Assembly: GCF_002018875.1 (NCBI RefSeq)
Contig: NZ_MVOL01000028.1
Span: 1 to 35,139, forward strand
Source: Pseudomonas sp. MF4836
GTDB lineage: Bacteria > Pseudomonadota > Gammaproteobacteria > Pseudomonadales > Pseudomonadaceae
DNA: 35,139 nt
Direction of reading: 5' to 3'
Part shown: piece after piece, positions 23,205-31,421 of the stretch
Layout: each line of letters begins with the position of its first letter
Position numbering within the stretch: position 1 is the stretch's first letter
Made by a program: the position numbers and the translations under genes
The notes under the pieces: generated by a model
Databases searched by the model: none
Seen by the model: the letters and a program-made list of their open reading frames with translations, nothing else
Told to the model about the DNA's origin: nothing

Positions 23205-24002
23205 ATGCTCAACAAAAACAACCTCGTGCGCCTGACCCTGCTCACCGCCGGCCTGCTCGCCGCCGGCACTGCCCTGGCCAGCACCGCCACCCCGGGCCAG
23301 CTGAAGATCGGCATGGAAATCACCTACCCGCCGTTCGAGTCCTATGACAGCGACAAGAACGTGATCGGCTCCGACCCGGAACTGGCCCACGCCCTGGCCA
23401 AGCACCTCAAGGCCAAGGCCGAGTTCGTGGATACCAAGTTTCCCAGCCTGATCCTCGGCCTCAACGCCGGGCGCTATGACGCCATCATCTCCGGCATGTA
23501 CATCACCCCCGAGCGCCAGACCCAGGCCCTGACCATCGCCTACGCCAAGACCGGCGCGGCGATCATGGCGCCCAAGGACAGTGGCCTGAACCCGCAGACC
23601 CCGGAAGACCTGTGCGGCCTGAAAGTCGGGCTCGAACAGGGCACCACCTGGGTCGGCCAGTTGCAGAAACTCTCCAGCGACTACTGCGTGCCCAACAACA
23701 AGGGCGCGATCAGCGTCAGCGAGTACCCCTCGGCCCCTGAAGTGACCCAGGCCCTGCTCTCGAAAAACATCCAGGCCCAGGTGGAAATCGCCGGCGCGGC
23801 GAAGATGATCGCCGAGCGCACCAATGGGCGGGTGGTGGTCACCACCGCGCACCCGATCTACCAGCAAACCCTGGGCATCTTCGTCAAGAAGGGCAACGAC
23901 GCCACCTACAAGGCACTGCAGGAAGCCTTTGCCGAGAGCCGCAAGAACGGCGACTACGCGGCGATCCTCAGCAAATACAACCTGGAGCCGGTGACCGAGT
24001 AA
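23205..24002 (+). CDS. Periplasmic amino acid ABC transporter substrate-binding protein
   Basis: A 265-residue family 3 solute-binding protein with a Sec signal peptide (LTLLTAGLLAAGTALA, cleavage near residue 26). The domain starts LKIGMEITYPPFESYD, and the hinge-proximal ISGMYITPERQ segment (about 96-106) corresponds to the conserved ligand carboxylate-binding region of polar amino acid binding proteins. Next to it is a fused permease/ATPase, so this is the capture component of that importer. An unusual pair of cysteines (DLCGLKVGL and DYCVPNN) may form a disulfide in the periplasm. Ligand specificity cannot be read by eye. Confidence 0.9.
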   Translation: MLNKNNLVRLTLLTAGLLAAGTALASTATPGQLKIGMEITYPPFESYDSDKNVIGSDPELAHALAKHLKAKAEFVDTKFPSLILGLNAGRYDAIISGMYITPERQTQALTIAYAKTGAAIMAPKDSGLNPQTPEDLCGLKVGLEQGTTWVGQLQKLSSDYCVPNNKGAISVSEYPSAPEVTQALLSKNIQAQVEIAGAAKMIAERTNGRVVVTTAHPIYQQTLGIFVKKGNDATYKALQEAFAESRKNGDYAAILSKYNLEPVTE

Positions 24003-24096
24003 CCGGCGCGGCGCGCAAGGATGCGCTCCGGACTGATCCGCGATCGAGGGCACCGCGCCCGTCTTGAAGCCTGCGATCCGAGCGGCTGAGGTAGTT

Positions 24097-25638
24097 ATGC
24101 AATTCGACTGGTCCTACTTTTTCTCCCTGTTTTCCCTGCCCAGCTTCTGGCACGCCTGCGTCACCGTGGTCCAGCTCAGCGCCCTGGCCTGGTTTATCGG
24201 CATGCTGCTGGGCTTTCTCCTGGCCTCGGCCAAACTCTCGAGCACGCCCTGGATCCGAGCCCCGGCGGCGGTCTATATCTGGTTTTTCCGCAGCATCCCG
24301 CTGCTGGTGCTGGTGGTCTTCGTCTACAACCTGCCGCAGCTGTTTCCCGTTACCGGCGCGGTGCTGTCCAACCCCTTCTACTCCGGGCTGTTCGCCCTGG
24401 TGGTGACGGAAGCGGCGTACATGGCGGAGATCCATCGCGGCGGCCTGATCTCGGTGGCCAAGGGGCAGAAGGAAGCCGGCCGCGCGCTGGGCATAGGCCT
24501 GCTGGGCCTGCAACGGCTGATCGTCATCCCCCAGGCCTTTCGCATCTCCCTGCCCACCCTGATCAATGAGTACATCACCGTGGTCAAGCTGACCTCGCTG
24601 ATCTCGGTGATCTCCCTCACCGAGTTGCTGACCGTCGGCCAGCGCCTGTACGCGCAGAACTTCCTGGTGATGGAAACCCTGGCCGCCGTGGCGGTGTATT
24701 ACGTGCTGATCGTCAGCGTGTTCGGCTGGCTGCTGCAGCGCCTGGAGCAACACCTGGATCTGAACCTGCGCAAGCCCCAGACCCTGGACGCGGCCAGCGT
24801 CGCCCGGCTCAAGGCCCACACCCGGCAGCAACCCATCCAGCTGCGCGCGGAACCCGGTCCCGGCAGCCCACCGGCCTTGCAGTTGCAGAACATCCACAAG
24901 CGCTACGGCGACCACCAGGTGCTCAAGGGCATCGACCTGCAGGTCGCCAGCGGCCAGGTGATCTCGATCATCGGCCCCTCCGGCTCCGGCAAGACTTCAT
25001 TGATCCGTACCGTCAACGGCCTGGAGCGCATCGACCAGGGTGAAATCGTGTTGTTCGGCAACAGCTTTATCAACGCCGGTGACAACCTCAACAGCCCCCA
25101 GGTGCGCGACGGCGTGCGCCACATCGGCATGGTGTTCCAGAACTTCAACCTGTTCCCGCACCGCTGCATTCTCGACAACATCACCCTGGCGCCGCGCTAC
25201 CACGGCGTCAGCCAGAGCCTGAGCGAGCAACAGGCCTACGCCCTGCTGGACAAGGTCGGCCTGCTGGCTCACGCCCGCAAATACCCGCACCAGTTGTCCG
25301 GCGGCCAGCAGCAGCGAGTCGCGATTGCCCGGGCCCTGGCCATGGAGCCGGCGATCATGCTGTTTGACGAGCCCACCTCGGCCCTCGACCCGGAGCTGGT
25401 GGGTGACGTGTTGAATGTGATCCAGGACCTGGCCCGCGAAGGCATGACCATGCTGATCGTCACCCACGAGATGGACTTTGCGCTGTCGATTTCCGACCGG
25501 GTGATTTTTATGGAGGACGGCCATATCCAGCTCGACGCCAGTCCGAGCGCGATCCGCCAGGAGGCCGCAGGCGAGCGGGTCCGGCGCTTCATGGGCCTGG
25601 AAGCGCCAGGCGAGGCGCCACGCACCCGTGCCGGGTAA
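24097..25638 (+). CDS. Fused amino acid ABC permease/ATP-binding protein
   Basis: A 513-residue single polypeptide joining two normally separate subunits. Residues 1 to about 225 are a HisM/GlnP-type permease with several membrane helices and the EAA loop EAGRALGIGLLGLQRLIVIP near 130-150. After a linker (about 226-260) the ATPase follows with Walker A GPSGSGKTS, signature LSGGQQQR, Walker B MLFDEPTSALD and the switch histidine in VTHEM. A homodimer would make a complete importer core with the upstream binding protein. The ATG at 24097 has GAGG at 24088-24091. It ends the operon; recD is convergent 24 bp away. Confidence 0.92.
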   Translation: MQFDWSYFFSLFSLPSFWHACVTVVQLSALAWFIGMLLGFLLASAKLSSTPWIRAPAAVYIWFFRSIPLLVLVVFVYNLPQLFPVTGAVLSNPFYSGLFALVVTEAAYMAEIHRGGLISVAKGQKEAGRALGIGLLGLQRLIVIPQAFRISLPTLINEYITVVKLTSLISVISLTELLTVGQRLYAQNFLVMETLAAVAVYYVLIVSVFGWLLQRLEQHLDLNLRKPQTLDAASVARLKAHTRQQPIQLRAEPGPGSPPALQLQNIHKRYGDHQVLKGIDLQVASGQVISIIGPSGSGKTSLIRTVNGLERIDQGEIVLFGNSFINAGDNLNSPQVRDGVRHIGMVFQNFNLFPHRCILDNITLAPRYHGVSQSLSEQQAYALLDKVGLLAHARKYPHQLSGGQQQRVAIARALAMEPAIMLFDEPTSALDPELVGDVLNVIQDLAREGMTMLIVTHEMDFALSISDRVIFMEDGHIQLDASPSAIRQEAAGERVRRFMGLEAPGEAPRTRAG

Positions 25639-25662
25639 CGGGGCGGGTTGCTCGCCCGGGGC

Positions 25663-27735
25663 CTAGCCCAGCTCTAGCATCAGGCCACTGAGGCGCTTGA
25701 CCTTGCGCCGCACGGCCTCTTCAAACACCCCGGCGCGGGGCTCGATCAGGCTGAACCAGTCCTTGGCGCGGGTGATGCCGGTGTAGATCAGTTCCTTGGT
25801 CAGCACCGGGTTCAGGGCGTCCGGCAATATCAGCGCGGTGTGGGCGAACTCCGAGCCCTGGGATTTGTGCACGGTCATGGCGTACACGGTTTCCACATCA
25901 TTGAGCCGGCTCGGCAGCACAAAGCGCACCCCGCCCTGGCCATCGTTACGCGGAAAGGCCACACGCAGCACCAGGCGCCCGGCCTCCGGCCCCTCGTGCT
26001 CGGGCAGTTTCAGGGCAATGCCAATGTCGCCGTTCATCAGGCCCAGGCCATAGTCGTTGCGGGTCATGAGCACCGGACGGCCTTCGTACCATTGCTGCTC
26101 GCTGTCGATCAGCCGCGCCTTGAACAAGGCACTGGTCACCCGCAGGTTCAAACCCTCGACGCCCCACGGGCCCTTGCGCACCGCACACAGCAACTGAAAC
26201 TGGTCGAAGGCCTTGAGTACGTCCCGCGCCCAGCGGGTCCAGAGCGGATCCTCAAGGGCGGTGCCGGCCGGCGGTCGCTGGCTGCGCAGCAGACTCAGGT
26301 AATGCCGGTAGCCTTGCGGGCCGTCGCCATGACCTTCGAGCAGCAGGCGCTCCAGGGCACGGTCCTGCTCGCCCTTGAGGCTCAGGGCATAGAGGTCGGC
26401 GTGGCTGCGGGCCGCCAGCAGGCCCCGCGCCTCATCAGCCTGCTGCTGGTTGACCCAGCGCGCCAGCTGGCCGATGCCGCTGCCTTCGCCGAAGCGCCGG
26501 GAATGACGCAGCATCACCACCTGCTGGGCCAGAGGATGGGTCTGCCCGTGGTCTTCCTGCAAGCCGCTGGCGGCGAGGTTTTCGCCGCTGATGGCCTGCA
26601 ACCAGTCGCGGGTCGCCGGGCTGTACCAGCCGGCTTCGGCATCGCGGCACAAGTCGCCAAGCACCGCTCCGGCTTCCACCGAGGCCAGTTGGTCCTTGTC
26701 ACCCAGCAGCACCAGCCGCGCATGCATCGGCAAGGCATCGAGCAGGTTGGCCATCATTTCCAGGTCGATCATCGAGGCTTCATCCACCACCAGCACGTCC
26801 AGTGGCAGGCGATTACCGGCGTGATGCCGGAAGTGCCGGGTGCCCGGACGATTGCCCAGCAAACGGTGCACGGTGGTCACTTCACTGGGGATTTTCTCGC
26901 GCACGCTGTCGGCCACGGCCAGGGAACGCACCTGCAGGCTGATGGACTCGGTCAGGCGCGCAGCGGCCTTGCCGGTGGGCGCGGCCAAGCGAATCCGCAG
27001 CGGCTTGCCAGCCTCCACCGCCGGCGCCTGGAGCAAGGCCAGCAAGCGCACCACGGTGGTGGTCTTGCCGGTGCCCGGGCCGCCGGTGATGATGCTGAAC
27101 GCCCCCCGGGTGGCCAGGGCGCAGGCAAGCTTCTGCCAATCGATCGGCCCCGCTGCCTTGGCCGGACCGAACAGGCCGTTCAAGCGTTCGGCCAGGTCCA
27201 CAGGCGTCGGCTCCTGCAGCGCCAGGCGCTGGCGCAGGGCCAGGTCGATACGGCGCTCATAGGCCCAGTAGCGACGCAGGTACAGGCGCTTGCCCGACAA
27301 CACCAACGGCCGCTGCCGAGCCTCCTCGGCACCATCGGCCGCCAGTGCCACCAGGCGACTGGCCGCCAGGGCCTTGCACCAGTGAGCGCCGTCGAGGCTG
27401 GCCAGCACGTGGGACGGCAGCAGCGCACCGCCCTGCAGGTCGCCTTCGGGGGGCAGGGACAGGGCGAAGTCAGGCTCCTTGAGGGTTTCGAACAGGTCCA
27501 GGCACACATGGCCGTGGCCCAACTGATGGCTGGTCAACGCCGCCGCCATCAGCACCAGCGGGTCGCCGTCGGGTTCCAGCTCATGCAGAAAGCCGACAAA
27601 CGCCTTGTCCAGGGCACGCAGCCAGCCGCGCTCCAGCCACCGATCGAGCAACAGCATCAGGTCGCCGGCACGGGCCAGCGGCGCCAGGTCGGGTTGCGGC
27701 GCGGGCGCCAGGGGCGTCAGCAGGTCATCGTTCAT
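25663..27735 (-). CDS. recD: Exodeoxyribonuclease V alpha subunit
   Basis: RecD is the 5'-3' helicase subunit of RecBCD, which processes double-strand breaks and degrades linear DNA until a Chi-type site. The 690-residue protein has the N-terminal RecBC-contact domain (about 1-180), an SF1 helicase core with Walker A GGPGTGKTTT at 218-227, Walker B in VVDEASMID, and the C-terminal helicase motif TVHKSQGSEF near 625-634. Its ATG overlaps the recB stop (ATGA), so it is translationally coupled to recB. It is last in the recC-recB-recD order. Confidence 0.96.
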   Translation of the reverse strand: MNDDLLTPLAPAPQPDLAPLARAGDLMLLLDRWLERGWLRALDKAFVGFLHELEPDGDPLVLMAAALTSHQLGHGHVCLDLFETLKEPDFALSLPPEGDLQGGALLPSHVLASLDGAHWCKALAASRLVALAADGAEEARQRPLVLSGKRLYLRRYWAYERRIDLALRQRLALQEPTPVDLAERLNGLFGPAKAAGPIDWQKLACALATRGAFSIITGGPGTGKTTTVVRLLALLQAPAVEAGKPLRIRLAAPTGKAAARLTESISLQVRSLAVADSVREKIPSEVTTVHRLLGNRPGTRHFRHHAGNRLPLDVLVVDEASMIDLEMMANLLDALPMHARLVLLGDKDQLASVEAGAVLGDLCRDAEAGWYSPATRDWLQAISGENLAASGLQEDHGQTHPLAQQVVMLRHSRRFGEGSGIGQLARWVNQQQADEARGLLAARSHADLYALSLKGEQDRALERLLLEGHGDGPQGYRHYLSLLRSQRPPAGTALEDPLWTRWARDVLKAFDQFQLLCAVRKGPWGVEGLNLRVTSALFKARLIDSEQQWYEGRPVLMTRNDYGLGLMNGDIGIALKLPEHEGPEAGRLVLRVAFPRNDGQGGVRFVLPSRLNDVETVYAMTVHKSQGSEFAHTALILPDALNPVLTKELIYTGITRAKDWFSLIEPRAGVFEEAVRRKVKRLSGLMLELG

Positions 27736-30700
27736 AGCAGTACTCCCTGTTCCCAGGCGGGCTCAGCCTTCGGCAGTTCGGGCTTGCCCTGGAACATGCG
27801 GTCCAGGCGTTCGATCAGCTCCCGTGGCGGCCGGGCAAACACCAGCCCCTGACTGGCCGAACGGGTGCCGCGCAAAAACAGGTAGAGCGCGCCGCCCATG
27901 TGCCGGTCGTAATCGTAATCGGTGAGGCGGGCCTGCAACTGGCGGTGCAGGGCCAGCAGGTAGAGCACGTATTGCAGGTCATAGCGGTTGTCGAGAATCG
28001 ATTGTTCCATGGCCTGCTCGGTATAGGCCGCGTCGTCCACGCCGAGCCAGTTGGATTTGTAGTCGGCCACGTAATAACGGCCCTGATGTTCGAACGTCAG
28101 GTCGATAAACCCCTTGAACATGCCGTTGAGCAACACCGGTTCGGCCGTGACCCGAGGCACGCCGTGGTGGGTGTGCTGGCGCACCAATTCATCGAGCTTG
28201 AGCACGTCGACCTTGTGGCTGGCAAACCAGAACTCCATCTCCACCCGGTACTCGGTCAGTTGACTGAGCACCACCGGCGGTTGCCCCGCGCCGACAGCCA
28301 GAGGCGCCTGCAACAGGTGCTGCATCCAGTCGCTCAGGGTCGGGATCCAGCCTTCCCAGCCACGCCGATTGCAACGCCGGGCGATGGCATCCTCGATGGC
28401 CTCGGGGTCGGCGGCGAACCCGTCTTCCCCGGCCCACTCCAGCAAGCCATGGAGAAAGGTCCCCGGGTTCGGCCCCCGCGGGAAACGATGGATATCACCG
28501 CCGCTGGCCGCGACCTCACGGGGCGCATCGGGGTCGAGTCGTTCATCGTCGAACAGCTTTTGCGCCTGCGGGTTTTCCGGTGCCTCGGTGCCAGCGCCCA
28601 GGCTGTCGCTGATGCGCAGGGCACTGTAGGAAGCAATCCACCAGTTCTCCGCAGCACGTCGGTTCGGCAGCAGTACCGCCAGCAGGCTGGCGTCGTTGCG
28701 CGGCGGGGTAAAGCGGTTGTCGCAGGCCTCGGGCATGGGCTCGACACCGAGCGCCTCGCAGCCCTCCTGCAGATCGTCCAGCCAGCGGTTCAGGCCAGCG
28801 GATTCATTCAATACCGCACCGCCCCCCAGCAGATAGCCGAGGGCCGAGAGGTGCAGCACCGAGCTGTTATTGCTGCCGCGCTTGAGGTCGGTGACGCCCA
28901 GCCAGCAGGCGTGTTGCGCCCGGGTCAGGGCCACGTACAGCAGGCGCAGGTCTTCAGCCAGACGCTCCTCGTCAGCGCGGGCAATCAGCTCGGGAGTCGG
29001 GCGCAACGTCACTTGGGCCTTGCCCGCGGCGTCGTGGTAATGCAGCGGCAGGCGGCTGCCATCCACCGGTTTGGCCGAACAGATAAACGGCAGGAACACC
29101 AGTGGGTATTCCAGCCCCTTGGACTTGTGGATGGTCACCACCTTGACCAGTTGCTCGTCGCTTTCCAGGCGCAGGATCTGCTCTTCACCGGCCTGCCCGG
29201 ACAACGCCAGATGCTCGGCCAGGTGACGGATCAACGCCTGTTCACCATCCAGCTCCGCCGCCGCTTGCTGCAACAGTTCAGACAGGTGCAGCAAGTTGGT
29301 CAGCACCCGCTCGCCATCGCTGCGGGCGATCAGGGCCTGGGGCAGCTGAAAGTCATGCAACAGGCAGCGCAACATCGGCAACACGCCCTGAGTGCGCCAG
29401 ATCGCCCGATAACCACGGAACTGCATGACCCGGGCTTCCCAGGCCAGTTCGTCCTGGTTCAGCCGCTCCAGCTCCTCCAGGGGCAGGTTCAGGGTCAGCG
29501 ACGCCAGGGCCGCACGCAGCGGGCGTTCGACGTCCGGCTCGGCACAGGCCTTGAGCCAGGTCAGCAGGTCACGGGCTTCCTGGGCGGCGAACACCGAGTC
29601 CTTGTCCGACAGGTACACGCTACGCACGCCACGGGCCGCCAATTCAGCGCGCACGGCCTGGGCCTCTTTACCGTCGCGCACCAGGATTGCGATATCCGCT
29701 GGCAGCAGGCCCCGCAGCGCCTGGCCGTCCCGGGCAAAACCGCTACGGCCCTGCTGGCCGCCATTGAGCAACTCGACAATCTGGCTGGCGCAGGCACCCG
29801 CCAATTGCTGTCGATACACCACCCCGGACAACGGCTGTTCGGCCGACAAGTGCCAGAGATTCATCGCCGTAACGGCCTGGCCGTCGATCAGCAACTGTTC
29901 CTTGCGCCCCTGGGACTCCACCGGCAGAAAGGGCACCGGGTTGTCGCCATCCGGCTCGCGAAAGAGAAAGGCGCCATGGCCCTGCTCCCGCAGTTCGGCA
30001 CGCTGAAACACATGATTAACCGCACTGACCATGGCGTGGCTGGAGCGGAAGTTGGTACCCAGGGTGTGCAGGCGGCCACTGGTGGCCTGGCGCGCGCGCA
30101 GGTAGGTGTAGATGTCGGCGCCGCGAAAGGCGTAGATCGCCTGCTTCGGGTCGCCAATCAGGAACAGGCCGGTGTCCGGATTGTTGTCCTCGATGCGGTA
30201 GATGCTTTCGAAGATCCGGTACTGCACCGGGTCGGTGTCCTGGAACTCATCGATCAGCGCTACGGGAAATTGCTCGCGGATCAGGGTTGCCAGGCGCTCG
30301 CCGCCGTCTGCCTGCAAGGCCGCGTCCAGGCGCAGCAGCATGTCGTCGAAGCCCATCTCGGCCCGCCGCCGTTTCTCTTCCTCGAATCGCGTCCCGACCC
30401 ACTGTGCCGCGTGCTGCAGCACCGCCGCATCCGGGCTGGGCAAAGCATCCAGGCTGGCCTTGAGCTGGGGCATGGCGTCCAGCCCGGGGTGGCGCGGAGC
30501 CTCGCCCTTCCAGGCCTCGCTCATGCCGTCGGCGGTCAGGCGGCTGAAGCCGGTGCCGATGTCCAACTGCTCGGCACTTTCATCCTGGGCCCAGGCGCTG
30601 ATCTTTTCGAACCAGGGCTCGAAGTACCGGGCCTGCATCTTGCGCCCATCGACGCTCTTGCTGGCCACGCCTTGCAGGCAGATCTCGCGCAACTCGGCGG

Positions 30701-31421
30701 CCCACTGCACCCAGGGCGCCTTGAGCTCGACCAGCGCCTCGCGACGCTCCTGCAGGCAGGCTTCGATCAGCTCGCTGGGGGATTGGGTTTGCGGCTCCCG
30801 GCGCTCGCTGCCAAACAATGCCCGCACTCGCGGCAGCAGCGCCGCCGGCCCGCCCCAGTTGGCCCGTACCCAATTCAGCGCATCGCCCTGCATCGGGTAG
30901 CAGAACAGCCGCCAGTAATCGCGCAGCACTTCGCCCAGCAGGTCGCTGTGGTCGGTTTCCAGGGTCTGGGTGAACAGGCTGCCGCTGTCGAACGCGTGCT
31001 CGCGCAACATGCGCTGGCACCAGCTGTGGATGGTCGAGACCGCCGCCTCGTCCATCCATTGCGCGGCAATGTCCAGGCGGTTGGCGCAGGCGGCCCAGTG
31101 CTCGGGAGCGAACTGCCCGCGCAGGTCGGCAATCAGGCTGTCGCTGGCCGCGATCTCGTCACGGAAGAACCGTGCGGCCTCGGCCAGGCGCGTGCGGATG
31201 CGCTCACGCAGCTCCTTGGTCGCGGCGTCGGTGAAGGTCACCACGAGGATTTGCGGCGGCAGCAACTCCCGGCCAAAACCGGCCGGCTCGCCACCGTGGC
31301 CCAGCACCAGGCGCAGGTACAGCGCGGAGATGGTGAAGGTCTTGCCGGTGCCGGCGCTGGCCTCGATCAGTTGGCTGCCACGCAGCGGGAAGGCCAGGGC
31401 CAGGGGGACTTGCTGGGTCAT
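27732..31421 (-). CDS. recB: Exodeoxyribonuclease V beta subunit
   Basis: RecB is the 3'-5' helicase and sole nuclease of RecBCD. The 1229-residue protein starts with the UvrD-type Walker A loop EASAGTGKTFTIS (20-32). Further helicase motifs are DEFQDTDPVQYRIF, IGDPKQAIYAFRGADIYTY and VTIHKSKGLEYPLVFLPF. The C-terminal nuclease domain has the active-site D1120-Y-K1122 in VADYKSNWLG, the RecB-nuclease signature that binds Mg2+. Both neighbours overlap by 4 bp, as usual in recCBD operons. No frameshift or missing motif was seen. Confidence 0.97.
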   Translation of the reverse strand: MTQQVPLALAFPLRGSQLIEASAGTGKTFTISALYLRLVLGHGGEPAGFGRELLPPQILVVTFTDAATKELRERIRTRLAEAARFFRDEIAASDSLIADLRGQFAPEHWAACANRLDIAAQWMDEAAVSTIHSWCQRMLREHAFDSGSLFTQTLETDHSDLLGEVLRDYWRLFCYPMQGDALNWVRANWGGPAALLPRVRALFGSERREPQTQSPSELIEACLQERREALVELKAPWVQWAAELREICLQGVASKSVDGRKMQARYFEPWFEKISAWAQDESAEQLDIGTGFSRLTADGMSEAWKGEAPRHPGLDAMPQLKASLDALPSPDAAVLQHAAQWVGTRFEEEKRRRAEMGFDDMLLRLDAALQADGGERLATLIREQFPVALIDEFQDTDPVQYRIFESIYRIEDNNPDTGLFLIGDPKQAIYAFRGADIYTYLRARQATSGRLHTLGTNFRSSHAMVSAVNHVFQRAELREQGHGAFLFREPDGDNPVPFLPVESQGRKEQLLIDGQAVTAMNLWHLSAEQPLSGVVYRQQLAGACASQIVELLNGGQQGRSGFARDGQALRGLLPADIAILVRDGKEAQAVRAELAARGVRSVYLSDKDSVFAAQEARDLLTWLKACAEPDVERPLRAALASLTLNLPLEELERLNQDELAWEARVMQFRGYRAIWRTQGVLPMLRCLLHDFQLPQALIARSDGERVLTNLLHLSELLQQAAAELDGEQALIRHLAEHLALSGQAGEEQILRLESDEQLVKVVTIHKSKGLEYPLVFLPFICSAKPVDGSRLPLHYHDAAGKAQVTLRPTPELIARADEERLAEDLRLLYVALTRAQHACWLGVTDLKRGSNNSSVLHLSALGYLLGGGAVLNESAGLNRWLDDLQEGCEALGVEPMPEACDNRFTPPRNDASLLAVLLPNRRAAENWWIASYSALRISDSLGAGTEAPENPQAQKLFDDERLDPDAPREVAASGGDIHRFPRGPNPGTFLHGLLEWAGEDGFAADPEAIEDAIARRCNRRGWEGWIPTLSDWMQHLLQAPLAVGAGQPPVVLSQLTEYRVEMEFWFASHKVDVLKLDELVRQHTHHGVPRVTAEPVLLNGMFKGFIDLTFEHQGRYYVADYKSNWLGVDDAAYTEQAMEQSILDNRYDLQYVLYLLALHRQLQARLTDYDYDRHMGGALYLFLRGTRSASQGLVFARPPRELIERLDRMFQGKPELPKAEPAWEQGVLL

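Noticed and set aside
21257..25638. Beta-lactam biosynthesis suggested by the isopenicillin N synthase-like gene
   Set aside because: No peptide synthetase or acyltransferase is nearby, and the IPNS-like label covers many unrelated bacterial 2OG oxygenases; the importer context fits catabolism better.
25640..25658. GGGCG/CGCCC hairpin between the ABC gene and recD as a terminator
   Set aside because: The stem is only 5 bp and there is no T-run on either strand.
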